From the NCBI GenBank assembly GCA_963521185.1, contig CAUQTV010000003.1, positions 1 to 64,000 of the forward strand: DNA of 64,000 nt, read 5' to 3'. A program made the translations under genes and the position numbers. Below, one piece after another: positions 51,101-60,070 of the stretch (the first letter of the stretch is position 1; every line of letters begins with the position of its first letter). The DNA comes from Enterobacter_D sp963521185. Lineage in GTDB: Bacteria > Pseudomonadota > Gammaproteobacteria > Enterobacterales > Enterobacteriaceae. The notes under the pieces were generated by a model that searched no databases, was not told the origin of the DNA, and saw nothing but the letters and a program-made list of their open reading frames with translations.

Positions 51101-51358
51101 CAGGCTGCTGGCATGGTCATCATCGTCCAGCAGCCGGTAAAGCGCGTCCCAGGTCAGTAGCCAGCGGTCATTAAGATCCACCAGGTAATCTTCGTCGGCC
51201 AGTTGTTCGAGCCAGGCCGTCAACGCCCAGAGTGTTTCATCATTCACCAGTGAGAAGTCGAAACTCAGACCGCTGTCTTCAACCTGATAGCGATGGCGAA
51301 TCTGCGCTGCAAGCTGCTGGCGATCCCCGGAGAACAGACTGAGCAAACGTTTTAGCAT
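48116..51358 (-). CDS. zorD: ZorD, SNF2-type helicase of type I Zorya
   Basis: A 1080-residue SNF2/Rad54-type ATPase. Walker A is LADDMGLGKTLQIL with Lys615; the DEAQ box is at residues 730-733 (VCDEAQKIKNP). Motif III is CTGTPVENTLVDLWSL and the C-terminal helicase motifs are NVIILSTVAVGFGVNVQKAN and RAYRIGQTKEVYVY. The ~580-residue N-terminal part is specific to ZorD. In characterised type I Zorya, ZorD acts inside the cell on phage DNA after activation by the ZorAB motor. It overlaps zorC by 1 nt. Confidence 0.96.
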   Translation of the reverse strand: MLKRLLSLFSGDRQQLAAQIRHRYQVEDSGLSFDFSLVNDETLWALTAWLEQLADEDYLVDLNDRWLLTWDALYRLLDDDDHASSLTLLGVPDVIALKASLSASGALSDSDFHVYLSDWTRKTSGEPVTLTRQGALISCEGERGLLSKENWQLLQSVQQLRDRQRDAPGETTNQIGWANVRKQAKKAGAQLDDYLTKTIVVKPASLKLKLRKSTVADTPVIEIEPSFEDQPENWLGSFDRNRQVSSNYRVPGADGELSHVILTPEVQDVLSSIHAIPGRRVAGGQALSFVRNPYTFLGEDAAGVLEPEEHEKALYDAHIFFHHFRLVPRINDENKIDDITLVLEPISPAPQPDVTFKFSAPWELGRFIHELGISVAAKMPAGLWQGYELELSQFGEVQWQDCQALLTRWQEESAGKEFTDVLDIGKYSDRVIGIGEFEKVVSPWLTKAKSEDWLPDDIDYSAFTDAILDGWEKDNTAHLEAFSQRIEEAERAGDADVMTPWNETPVPLDTAKAIQKSWEKQTAGDPDAQIADDEKVARAVLKIEQNIDEALYIKQRREALLSAHDAQPEIPLCLKEHIQLKAHQIKGVAWLQQLFLKSPQEATGCLLADDMGLGKTLQILTLLAWYCEKFPDGQPTLIVAPVSLLDNWERELDNFFYTAGIPVLKLYGDAIRAVKYHQHDIPASLKAQGIKNLLKPGWRGDARIVLTTYETLRDQEFSLARQPWSIMVCDEAQKIKNPAALITHAANAVQAQFKIACTGTPVENTLVDLWSLFDFIQPGLLGALNEFGKHYVRAIENEADRDTQRLEQLRALIEPQTLRRIKEDVARDLPKKREVTACKQLPMSPVQRQLYLSYIASWQQQQTLSEEMQQAGTGMLGLLHKLKLICAHPYSVQAEDRFREHSPKLNWLIATLTEIRQKGEDKVIIFTELRDLQRELQHAISQHFGFRPVVVNGDTSTKSHSQNSRQRLIDEFQSQPGFNVIILSTVAVGFGVNVQKANHVIHFTRCWNPAKEDQATDRAYRIGQTKEVYVYYPTVRDESITTFEETLDGLLQRRRALAQDMLRAAPDLTSADFDAVLQPR

Positions 51359-52995
51359 TATTTAATCCAGAAGCGGCGAGGCTCTTTGTTGACCGGGGTA
51401 AAACCCAGCTTAAGGAGTGAAGCAACGGCAGAGGGATCGGCATGATCCAGCACAACGGACAGCGCGCCGCCCCGCTGACGATTATCCACTACCGTGCAGG
51501 GCAGCGAGCTGATCACCTGCTGGATAGCGGTGTCGCGATCGGTTTTTTTCGACGGCGTCGCCTGCTGTTCCGGCAGATAGCGAATGCCGAGTTTTGCCAG
51601 TTCATCGTCATATTTGTGCATCCAGCCGCTGATGCGCGTTTTGCTGTAACCTTCCGCGCGGGGCGTGTGGGGGAGGCGAATGACGTGCCTGAACTTATCT
51701 TTGAGGTGGAGATTGATATCCAACACCTGATTTTCAGGGTTGAACGGGGCCTGGCCCATACGATAGGCGTACATGGCGTTACCGGTGCCTGAAAATTCGA
51801 CGAACAGATAATCGTTAATCTGCATCACCATCGCATTATCAAAGGTTCGCCCCCCGCGTAAGTGGCTCAACCGCCCCTTGTTCTCGTCGCGGAATTTCAC
51901 AAAATCACTCCCGCGATCGTGGGCGGCATCATAGCCCATCACAATGCGTGTAAAACCCATCTGATTAGCAAAGCGAAGCCAGTAATGCAGCCGGGCCTGA
52001 TCCACATCGCCGTTGCCGCGCAGCAATTCAAAGAAGTGGGTAAGATCCTGCGTTGCCAGCCACGAGCGGACCATCGACGCGACCGATTCATCTACGTATT
52101 GATGCCACTTATTTTTCTGGCTTTTTAGCTGCGGGCTGTCCCAGTATTCCAGCGCGGCCTGCTTCAGTTCGCCGTGCGGTTGCGCGCTAAAAGGCGAGTG
52201 GTAATAGCGCGTTAAGGCCGTAGAGAGGATCGTATTACGAAAGCGCGGCCACTGCTTTGCCAGTTCCAGAAGCCAGCTGATTTTGCCGATAAACGTCTCG
52301 TCATCCAGATCGTTTATGCGCGCAAGGATCACGCCGAATATGCGTTTCCATAGCCAACTGCTGTCGGGGATCTGCGCGATTTTTTCCAGCGTGGAGAGCG
52401 AGTTTTTCTCACCCTCAAGCAGCTGCTGCGCAATGCGCGTCCCCGCGCGCGAGGTAAAAATATCGTGATAAAGATCGAGCGTTTTCATCCAGGCCTTTTC
52501 ACGCCGCATGGTCGCTTTCACCACCTGATAACCGGCAATAAGATGCGTACGTAGCACGCACCAGTGCGGGTTATCCTGCGGTAAATCGTGCTGATAGGCA
52601 AAATAGCTGGAGCACAGCGCGGCCCAAAAACGACGTTTAAGCGTCTTGCGAGCGATCATCTCTTTGATCTGCTGGTCGACGCGAGGAAAATTTTCGCTAT
52701 CTTCCAGCAATATGGGCCGGTTGGGTGCCTGCGGATCGCTATCGGTCAGACCATAGAAAACCAGGCGCCAGTCACGCGCTGACAAGGTTTTGGCTAAGCG
52801 AAAACGGCGCAGCGCGTCCAGGCGTTTTTCCTGCGGCGGGGCAGGGATTTTTTCCGCCTTTTCAAACTGCGCTTCCATGGCCAGGCTCGCCTGTTCGAGC
52901 TTCACAAAGTCACTACGCAGCCCGTGTTCGTTTGCGCTACGCGTGCCTAAGGTATTGGCGATGCGCTGAGAAAGCCGGTTCAGTGCCTGGCTCAT
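51358..52995 (-). CDS. zorC: ZorC of type I Zorya
   Basis: A 545-residue protein with the EH-signature domain typical of ZorC (GFTRIVMGYDAAHDRGSDFV to GGRTFDNAMVMQINDYLFVE F, about residues 330-400). It ends in a domain rich in basic residues (SGWMHKYDDELAKLGIRYLP). ZorC binds DNA and is essential for type I defence. Start 52,995 overlaps the zorB stop (ATGA), supporting it over 53,016. Confidence 0.93.
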   Translation of the reverse strand: MSQALNRLSQRIANTLGTRSANEHGLRSDFVKLEQASLAMEAQFEKAEKIPAPPQEKRLDALRRFRLAKTLSARDWRLVFYGLTDSDPQAPNRPILLEDSENFPRVDQQIKEMIARKTLKRRFWAALCSSYFAYQHDLPQDNPHWCVLRTHLIAGYQVVKATMRREKAWMKTLDLYHDIFTSRAGTRIAQQLLEGEKNSLSTLEKIAQIPDSSWLWKRIFGVILARINDLDDETFIGKISWLLELAKQWPRFRNTILSTALTRYYHSPFSAQPHGELKQAALEYWDSPQLKSQKNKWHQYVDESVASMVRSWLATQDLTHFFELLRGNGDVDQARLHYWLRFANQMGFTRIVMGYDAAHDRGSDFVKFRDENKGRLSHLRGGRTFDNAMVMQINDYLFVEFSGTGNAMYAYRMGQAPFNPENQVLDINLHLKDKFRHVIRLPHTPRAEGYSKTRISGWMHKYDDELAKLGIRYLPEQQATPSKKTDRDTAIQQVISSLPCTVVDNRQRGGALSVVLDHADPSAVASLLKLGFTPVNKEPRRFWIK

Positions 52996-53732
52996 TGCGG
53001 CATCACCAGCTGGCAAACTTCTTTGTTAACCACCGGCGGGAAGTCAACCGTATCAGCGCTGTCTCTCTTATCCTTCAGGCCAAAGAACTGCATGCGTAGT
53101 TCAACGCGCCGACTGGCTTCTTTGCTCTCTTTGGCGTTATTAAACGACACGCCACCGGCGAGAAACAGCTTACGGATTTGTTCCTGCTGTTCAGCGGTAA
53201 TGTTTTGCTGTAACGGACTGCGGCTGTCCAACAGACTACACATTACCCACTCCGATCGCTGTAGCGACAAATGCAGGTTGTAGAGATAGGATCCGTCGGT
53301 GTCGGTAAAGCCTTCAATGACTATTTGCTTAAACCACTTTTCGCCTTCCTCGCTGTTCGCCGCTTCCAGCACCAGCGGCACCACGTCCTGTAAGGCTTTT
53401 TGCCCTTCCGGGTTAAGGAAAAATCGGTTGTGGTCGAAACGGCCCGCTTCACCGAAGCTAATGCGGTTGTCGTGGCAGTCCACGACGATGGTTTTATTCA
53501 GATTGCGCGCATGCAGTTCGAGGCGCTCGCACAGGCGAGTAATGTCCTGTCCGCGCACCTTTTCCCCCTGTTCCGAGCGTTGAATGCGCTGCGTCACGGA
53601 GCTTAACGAGGCGACCATGACCACCAGAAACAGCACCATCATTGCGGTCATCAGGTCTGCATAGGAGATCCAGAACGGCTTCTCCGCTTCGTCGGCACGG
53701 TGTTTTTTGGCGCTAAATGCATTTCCAAACAT
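52992..53732 (-). CDS. zorB: ZorB, peptidoglycan-binding stator subunit
   Basis: A 246-residue MotB-like protein. One TM helix (YADLMTAMMVLFLVVMVASL) carries Asp26, the proton-carrying residue known from E. coli ZorB. The periplasmic C-terminal half is an OmpA-like peptidoglycan-binding domain (VIEGFTDTDGSYLYNLHLSL QRSEWVM). Two copies assemble with five ZorA in an ion-driven motor anchored to the cell wall. It lies 15 bp after zorA. Confidence 0.96.
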   Translation of the reverse strand: MFGNAFSAKKHRADEAEKPFWISYADLMTAMMVLFLVVMVASLSSVTQRIQRSEQGEKVRGQDITRLCERLELHARNLNKTIVVDCHDNRISFGEAGRFDHNRFFLNPEGQKALQDVVPLVLEAANSEEGEKWFKQIVIEGFTDTDGSYLYNLHLSLQRSEWVMCSLLDSRSPLQQNITAEQQEQIRKLFLAGGVSFNNAKESKEASRRVELRMQFFGLKDKRDSADTVDFPPVVNKEVCQLVMPQ

Positions 53733-53747
53733 ACGCAGTGACCTCGA

Positions 53748-55937
53748 TTAGCGGTGCGCACTGGAGAGAATATCGTCAAGTTCTTCGATACTTTCGCCCA
53801 TGCTTTCCACCGAGCTTGCCAGCAGGGCATTGGCTTTCGCCATTTCCACATCCAACTTGCCGAGCGTTTTATCCAGGCTGCGGCTCACGCCTTCGGCGAA
53901 ATCATCAAAGCCCTGACCAAGCACATCACTCACTTTATCCATAAAGCCCTGCGCTTCGCGGTTGTAGTTTTGCAGGCGCTCAGCGTGCTGCTTGAGATCG
54001 TTAAGGAACTGGCTGCGCGTGGTTTGTTCCGTCTGGGTATTCGCCGCCATCGCTTCCAGCATGGCAATCGATTTGCCCACGGCGTCGCGGTTATTGCGGT
54101 AATCGGCAACTACGGAGGCCAGCTCGCCGGTGGCAATAGAGAGCGACGAACCTGCGCTTTGCGCTTTATTCAACACATCGGCGGTGAGCTGGTTTGCTTC
54201 GCTCACGCGTTCACCCGCCACTACAAAGCGGTCCGCCGCCATGCGCATTTTCTCTGCCCCTTGCTGCATATCCTGGATCTGACGATGGCTTTGATCCGCC
54301 GCCTGGCGCAGCAGAGCGCTGGTGGACTCATGCTGCTCCGCCACGGTTTGGATCAGCTGTTTCACCTGATCGTCAAACTCGCTCATCACGCGCTGTGTTT
54401 GCTGGTGTAGTTCCTGCTGCGACGTTTGTTGGCTGGAGGAGAGCTGCTGCTGGCCCTGTTCCAACTGACCGAACAGGGAACCAAGCTGGCCTCCCAGCGC
54501 TTCCACGGAGGCGGCCATTTTTTCCATCGTCTCGTTCTGGCCCTGCTGCACGGAGTTTTTAATGGTGTCGATAAATGCCGACATCTGTTCAGCCATCGTT
54601 TTTTCGCGCGCTTCGCTATCAGCAAACATCTGTTCGAGCTGGCGTGCCATGCGCTCGCCCGCGCCTTCACCCTCTGCGCCGATTTTTGCCACCGAGGATT
54701 GCAAGCTGCTGAGCATGTCGTTCATGCCAGCCTGCATCGCCAACTGACCGGATTTCATTTCCGCCAGTAATTGTTCCATCAGATGCGCGCTACCCTGGCG
54801 CGACTCATCGCTCACCTGGCGCATATCGTTTAGCAGACTGGAGAACCCGGTTTGCATACCCTGGATCGCGCCAACGGTCTGGCCCATCATCTCATTAAGG
54901 TGGGTGAATTGCTGGCCGAAGGTGGTATCAAGTTTCGACATAAACGCCGTCAGCACATCCTGCAACATGTTCTGCACCATGCCGCTTTGATCGCCGCTGG
55001 CGGTCTGCACCGCACCGGCAATTTTATCCAGCGGTGATTTCAGGCTGGTTTCGATGGCACCGCTGATTTGCTCTGCCACCCTCTGACCGCTTTGCTGATA
55101 GCTGGTGGTCAGACTGTCCGCCAGGCGCAGACTGTCGGCGCGTTGATTATCCACCAGATTTGTCAGCATCTCGCGCAGGTCACTCACCAGGCTCTCTTTC
55201 AACTGGCGCGACTGTGTGGCGCTTTCATTGCTGGATTTCACCAGATCGGCCAGATACTCCTCGCCGACGCCGCTTACATAGAGCTGATCGATGACCGCCG
55301 TGAATTTTTCCAGGTGCTTATAGCATTTCGCCAGCAGCAGCTTTTCAATCCAGGTCACGAGGATCGAAACAAAAATGGCAAACGCAGAGCCTAAAAACGC
55401 ATACAGCACATCATGCAGCAGGCGGTCAACGCTGCTGGAAACCTGTTCTGGCGTACTGGGATCGAAATGGTTCAGGCCGATCATCAGGCCATAAAAAGTG
55501 CCGATGATGCCGATACCGGTCAATATTCCCGGAAGGTGTTTAAAGAATTCGGTATTGAGTGGAATATCCACTAACTGCTGTTCGGAGAAATAACTGGCGC
55601 TGGGTGCGGTCGATCGTATACGCGCAATTTTTAGTTCGCCGTCAACGACGTTTTTCTGGCGGTGCAACGACTCTTCAAACTCGCTCCAGGCGTGTTTCAA
55701 CGCGGGTTTTTGAAATAGCGATTTGAGATTAGTTAGCTGTTCTTCCGGTGATTGTTCGACGTAACCCTCAATAATTTTGGTGTATTTTTTCAAGTCACGA
55801 TAGTTCGCTATCGCTGGTCGCAGATAAAAGAGGATAAACATCAGGAACGCAAAGCTGACAAGCCCGATAACGATCATCGGCACGCGATCCGGATGAACAG
55901 ACGTGAGCGCTACTAAAAGCGAATTAAGCCAGGACAT
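53748..55937 (-). CDS. zorA: ZorA, MotA/TolQ-like channel with long tail
   Basis: A 729-residue MotA/ExbB-family protein, the same length as E. coli ZorA. TM helices lie near residues 19-41, 134-158 (ILTGIGIIGTFYGLMIGL) and 178-200. Thr147 and Ser184, the proton-path residues known in EcZorA, are at exactly those positions. Residues ~215-729 are a heptad-rich helix that in the solved complex forms a long cytoplasmic tail carrying the infection signal to ZorC and ZorD. First gene of the operon. Confidence 0.96.
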   Translation of the reverse strand: MSWLNSLLVALTSVHPDRVPMIVIGLVSFAFLMFILFYLRPAIANYRDLKKYTKIIEGYVEQSPEEQLTNLKSLFQKPALKHAWSEFEESLHRQKNVVDGELKIARIRSTAPSASYFSEQQLVDIPLNTEFFKHLPGILTGIGIIGTFYGLMIGLNHFDPSTPEQVSSSVDRLLHDVLYAFLGSAFAIFVSILVTWIEKLLLAKCYKHLEKFTAVIDQLYVSGVGEEYLADLVKSSNESATQSRQLKESLVSDLREMLTNLVDNQRADSLRLADSLTTSYQQSGQRVAEQISGAIETSLKSPLDKIAGAVQTASGDQSGMVQNMLQDVLTAFMSKLDTTFGQQFTHLNEMMGQTVGAIQGMQTGFSSLLNDMRQVSDESRQGSAHLMEQLLAEMKSGQLAMQAGMNDMLSSLQSSVAKIGAEGEGAGERMARQLEQMFADSEAREKTMAEQMSAFIDTIKNSVQQGQNETMEKMAASVEALGGQLGSLFGQLEQGQQQLSSSQQTSQQELHQQTQRVMSEFDDQVKQLIQTVAEQHESTSALLRQAADQSHRQIQDMQQGAEKMRMAADRFVVAGERVSEANQLTADVLNKAQSAGSSLSIATGELASVVADYRNNRDAVGKSIAMLEAMAANTQTEQTTRSQFLNDLKQHAERLQNYNREAQGFMDKVSDVLGQGFDDFAEGVSRSLDKTLGKLDVEMAKANALLASSVESMGESIEELDDILSSAHR

Positions 55938-56258
55938 ACTTCACCTGTATTAGCTGTGTATTGAAAAGTCGCGCCAAAAACCCTTTGGCAGTAAAAATAC
56001 GATATATCGTGAGTGGTTTAGCATTACGCGCGAACCGCAGAGGCGCAATGCATAATAGCCTTCCGTCATACTACGCTTGAGGGGAAGGGCGCATCCTTGA
56101 TCCAGAGGGGTAAAAATTGCCAATGATAAGATATTTCTTATGTCAGCATTTCGTACCGACATGAAACGCTGATAAAAGTCCTGCCGTAATTGCCGCCGCG
56201 TTTAGGCTAGACTCATTACCATGCCTCTTTGTTTCTATTACTGACGCCAGGTGGGGTA
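55938..56258. other. divergent intergenic region between zorA and fimbrial regulator
   Basis: No gene is supported in these 321 bp. It must hold the zorA promoter (leftward) and the response-regulator promoter (rightward). A perfect 12-bp palindrome ACGATATATCGT lies at 55,999-56,010, and an inverted repeat GCCAAA...TTTGGC nearby, both within ~75 bp of the zorA start. Either may regulate Zorya. No clear -35/-10 pair is assigned. Confidence 0.45.
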
Positions 56259-56888
56259 ATGACCGGGACCGTTTTTCGCACCGCCATTCTTATTGACGAT
56301 CATCCACTGGCCCGCATGGCCATTCGCGCGGTGCTGGAAAAAACCGGCATTGCCATTACGCACGAGTATGAAGACGGCACGCTGGCACTGCACGCGCTGC
56401 GAAAACATCTCGCCGACATCGTGGTGGTGGATGTCGATATCCCCGGCGCGAACGGCGTGGAGGTGGTCGAAAAACTGCGCGAGCGGCACTTTGCGGGCGT
56501 CATTATTGTTGTCTCGGCCAAAAACGATCGTTACTACAGCAAGCGCTGTGCGCAGGCGGGTGCGCATGCCTTTATCAGCAAAAATCAGGGGCTGGAAAAT
56601 ATCAGCGCCGCGCTGGTCGCCGCGCAAAACGGCTACAGTTATTTCCCGTTTTTCCTTGAGGAGCCTGCGGGGCCGCTTAGCGACTCGCAGCGTCTGGAAT
56701 CGCTCTCAACCCAGGAAATGAAAGTGATGAGCCATATGCTGGCCGGGCTGGACAATACGCAAATCGGCGAGGCGATGCATATCAGCAGCAAAACGGTGAG
56801 CACCTACAAAACCCGGCTGATGGAAAAGCTCGGCTGCCGTTCGCTTATCGAATTACTGACGCTCGCCCAGCACAATAAGCTGACCTGA
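56259..56888 (+). CDS. FimZ/BvgA-like response regulator
   Basis: A 209-residue NarL/LuxR-class regulator. The receiver domain has the acidic pair Asp13-Asp14 and phospho-acceptor Asp58 (DIVVVDVDIPG), Lys in AHAFISKNQG, and a C-terminal LuxR HTH (LSTQEMKVMSHMLAGLDNTQ IGEAMHISSKTVSTYKTRLM). ATG 56,259 has an AGGTGGGG Shine-Dalgarno. It lies 2 nt upstream of the hybrid kinase and is its obvious partner. FimZ and BvgA relatives control fimbriae and adhesins. Confidence 0.93.
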   Translation: MTGTVFRTAILIDDHPLARMAIRAVLEKTGIAITHEYEDGTLALHALRKHLADIVVVDVDIPGANGVEVVEKLRERHFAGVIIVVSAKNDRYYSKRCAQAGAHAFISKNQGLENISAALVAAQNGYSYFPFFLEEPAGPLSDSQRLESLSTQEMKVMSHMLAGLDNTQIGEAMHISSKTVSTYKTRLMEKLGCRSLIELLTLAQHNKLT

Positions 56889-56890
56889 CC

Positions 56891-59800
56891 ATGCCCCGCC
56901 GTCTCGCGCCTCTTCTCCTGCTTCTCTTTGTGGCATGCCGCGCGGCGCTGGCGCAGGAAACGCCGCCCGTCGCGCTTGAACTGTCGGGCTATCACTATTT
57001 TGCGCCCGTGCCGATGTATATCAGCGATGACGACGCGCGCTGGCTCAGGCAGAAAAAAAACCTCACCGTGGCGGTCTATCCGGCCGAACCCTCGCCGCTG
57101 GTACAAAGTACGCTGACCGGGCGCTACCGGGGCATGAACGCCGATTATCTGGCGCTTATTCAGCACACGCTGACCACCCGTATCAGCGTCATGCGCTATG
57201 CCGACCGTGCGCAGGCGGTGGCGGCGCTAAAAGCGGGCGACGTCGATATGGTGCTGACCGGGCTGGATTATCGTGCGCAAACGGAAAGTGATCTTCAGCC
57301 CTCCCGCCCGCTGGTCCACGCCTGGCCGAGCCTGGTCACCGCGTTAAGCAAGGTGATGGCACCGCTTCACAGCGCACAAAGCGCCAGCATTGGTATCGTC
57401 GGAAACTACCCTGACGAGGCGTTTATACGCCGCTCATTTCCGAATGCTGACATCGTTCGCTACGCCAGTTATCAGCAAGCGCTTAATGCGGTGGCCCAGG
57501 GGCAGACCGATTATTTTATGGGGGATTCGCTGACGACCAGTTCATGGCTGTCGCAGGAATTTAGCCTGGCGCTTAGCGCGGTGAAATACTGGCCCGCACC
57601 GCAAAAAGAGAGCGTGTTTTTATTTAGCGACGCGCAAACGCGCCTGCGGGAAATTATCAATAATACGCTCGCGTCCATTGACGAAAATGTGCACCGGCAA
57701 ATTGCTCAGGCCTCCATTGATAAAGGCAATCTGTCGTTTCTGATCGAACCGCTGGAATTAACCGCGCGGGAAAAACAGTGGCTCGACAAAAACAAAACCC
57801 TGCGCGTCATTGTTAATCCGTGGTTCGCGCCCTACACCATGATCGACGCGAATCAGGACGCGCGCGGCGTGGTTGGCGACATCCTCAACCTGGTTAGCCT
57901 GCAAACGGGCATTACGTTTGACACGCTGGTGGTGCGTTCCAACGATGAGATGATCGCCGCCATGAAGCAGGGTAACTGGCACATTGTTCAGGCGGCCACC
58001 TATGATTTGAGCCGGGAAAACGCGATCGCCTTCACCCATCCTTTTATCTCCACGCGCTTTGTCACCGTGGTCAAAAAAGAGACCGGCGAGGCGGCCACCC
58101 TGCGTGCGGGCATGACCGTGGCGATCGGTTCCGGGCACACGCTGCTGGCGCGTCTCACCGCCCGGCATCCCGACATTCGCTGGCAGCCGGTGGAAAACTC
58201 CAGCGTGGCGCTCAATCTGGTGGCGACGGGGAAAGTCGACGCGGCGGTGACCAATCAGCTCACGGCGCGCTATCTCAGCGAACACTATTACCCGGATGAA
58301 CTGACCTGGCAGGCCATTGACGGCGAGGAGCCTGCGGCCATTGGTTTTGCGGTGCCCAGATCGGAGCCGGAACTTCGGCAGATCCTCGATAAAGCGCTGG
58401 ACGACATTCCGCAAAAAGAGATCTCGCAGATCGTCAGCAAATGGATCCGTCTGCCGGATGTGAAAATCGATACCTGGGAGCTGTACAACCGCCCGTTCTA
58501 CCTGGTGGTACTGCTGGCGGCAATGCTGGTGGTAAGCACGTTTATTTGGGCGATTTCGCTGACGCTGGAAGTGCGCAAAAGAAAACGCTCCCAGCGCCTG
58601 CTGGAGCAGGAGCGCAACAGCGCGCACAACGCGAATCAGCAAAAGCGGGCGTTTCTCTCGCGCATGAGCCACGAAATCCGTACCCCGGTCAGCGCCATTA
58701 CGGGGTTCCTGGAACTGCTACAGCGCAATCGCGCACGTTTAAGCACCGAAGATCGGCTCTCGGTCGATCACGCCGCGCAGGCGTCGCACTCCTTACTGGC
58801 GCTGATTGGCGACATTCTGGATCTGGAAAAAATCGAGTCCGGGCTGCTGGAGGTGAAACCGGAGTGGGTCGATGTTGACGCGCTGATCAACGCAAAACGG
58901 GCGCAGTTTAGCGCGCTGACCGCGCAAAAAGGGCTTGCCCTGCGCTATGACTCGCAGCTTGAACCCGGCGAAGCCCTGAAGCTCGATCCGCAACTGTTGG
59001 GGCAGGTGCTGACCAACCTTATTGGCAACGCGGTCAAGTTCACCACGCACGGCAGCGTGACACTCACAGCAGTGAAGCAGGGCGACGCGCTGGTCATCAC
59101 CGTGACCGACACCGGGCCGGGCATCAGCGACGAGGATCAGGCCCGGCTGTTTAGCGCCTTTAGTCAGGGCGCGTCCGGCGAGCATCACACCGGCAGCGGA
59201 CTGGGGCTGGCGATCTGCAAAGCATTGATGACGCAAATGGGCGGAGAGATTGCCCTTGCCAGCGTCCTCAGCCTTGGTACCACCGTCACGCTGCGCCTGC
59301 CGGTCGAGGCCTCGCGTGAGGTGATCCCCGTCATGGTGGCAGCGGCAACGCCTGCGCTTACGCTCTCCGGGCGGCTGCGGGTGTTGATTGTGGACGATCA
59401 CCCCTCCAGCCGCCTGCTGTTACAGCGTCAACTGGCCACGCTGGGCATTAGCGCCAACGAGGCCCGCGACGGAGAAGAGGCGCTCGGACTGGCTCGTCAG
59501 CAGCGTTACGATCTGCTGATCACCGACGTCAATATGCCGGTGATGGACGGCATTCGGCTGACGCAAATCCTGCGCGAAACGCAGCCGGACCTCACCATCT
59601 GCGGGCTGACGGCGGCGGCGCAGGCGCAGGATCGCAAACGCTGCCTGGCGGCGGGCATGAACGCCTGTCTGTTCAAGCCGGTGGATCTCGCCCAGCTGGC
59701 GGCACTGCTGGCGGCGATCCCGGTACGCGACACCCCTGCGTTTGACCACGACAAGGTGTCGATGCTGGCCCAGGGCAATGTTTTGCTGATGCGTGCCGCC

Positions 59801-60070
59801 TTGCAGGACGCGCAGCGGGAAAATCACCGTGACCTGCAACAGGCCCGCGAGGCGCTACGTACCCAGGACGGTTCGACGCTGGCGCAGCACATTCATCGCA
59901 TCAAGGGTACCGCGCAATTACTGGGGGCACAGCGTCTGCACGATGCTGTTCTGGCGCTGGAGGCCGCCCTTGAGGGGGGCGCTCCCGTGGAAGACCTCAG
60001 CGCCGCACTGGCGCTGATTGCCGCTGCGTTAGATGAACTGGACAGCGCCATTGACATTGTGGCCGCCTGA
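56891..60070 (+). CDS. BvgS/EvgS-type hybrid sensor kinase
   Basis: A 1059-residue unorthodox kinase. It has a signal peptide (ends ALAQ), two tandem periplasmic Venus-flytrap domains (about 45-285 and 290-525) and a TM helix (FYLVVLLAAMLVVSTFIWAI, about 535-555). HisKA follows with His594 (SRMSHEIRTP), then HATPase (NLIGNAVKFT; GSGLGLAICK), a receiver with Asp879 (LLITDVNMPVMDG) and an HPt domain with His1002 (HRIKGTAQ). This is the complete four-step phosphorelay layout of BvgS and EvgS, with no PAS domain seen. Confidence 0.95.
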   Translation: MPRRLAPLLLLLFVACRAALAQETPPVALELSGYHYFAPVPMYISDDDARWLRQKKNLTVAVYPAEPSPLVQSTLTGRYRGMNADYLALIQHTLTTRISVMRYADRAQAVAALKAGDVDMVLTGLDYRAQTESDLQPSRPLVHAWPSLVTALSKVMAPLHSAQSASIGIVGNYPDEAFIRRSFPNADIVRYASYQQALNAVAQGQTDYFMGDSLTTSSWLSQEFSLALSAVKYWPAPQKESVFLFSDAQTRLREIINNTLASIDENVHRQIAQASIDKGNLSFLIEPLELTAREKQWLDKNKTLRVIVNPWFAPYTMIDANQDARGVVGDILNLVSLQTGITFDTLVVRSNDEMIAAMKQGNWHIVQAATYDLSRENAIAFTHPFISTRFVTVVKKETGEAATLRAGMTVAIGSGHTLLARLTARHPDIRWQPVENSSVALNLVATGKVDAAVTNQLTARYLSEHYYPDELTWQAIDGEEPAAIGFAVPRSEPELRQILDKALDDIPQKEISQIVSKWIRLPDVKIDTWELYNRPFYLVVLLAAMLVVSTFIWAISLTLEVRKRKRSQRLLEQERNSAHNANQQKRAFLSRMSHEIRTPVSAITGFLELLQRNRARLSTEDRLSVDHAAQASHSLLALIGDILDLEKIESGLLEVKPEWVDVDALINAKRAQFSALTAQKGLALRYDSQLEPGEALKLDPQLLGQVLTNLIGNAVKFTTHGSVTLTAVKQGDALVITVTDTGPGISDEDQARLFSAFSQGASGEHHTGSGLGLAICKALMTQMGGEIALASVLSLGTTVTLRLPVEASREVIPVMVAAATPALTLSGRLRVLIVDDHPSSRLLLQRQLATLGISANEARDGEEALGLARQQRYDLLITDVNMPVMDGIRLTQILRETQPDLTICGLTAAAQAQDRKRCLAAGMNACLFKPVDLAQLAALLAAIPVRDTPAFDHDKVSMLAQGNVLLMRAALQDAQRENHRDLQQAREALRTQDGSTLAQHIHRIKGTAQLLGAQRLHDAVLALEAALEGGAPVEDLSAALALIAAALDELDSAIDIVAA

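Noticed and set aside
55950..56162. 70-codon frame between zorA and the response regulator
   Set aside because: No Shine-Dalgarno, no recognisable domain, and it covers the region needed for two divergent promoters.
57758..58672. Long minus-strand frame (304 codons) opposite the sensor kinase
   Set aside because: Antisense shadow produced by high G+C codon bias; the plus-strand kinase is complete and well supported.
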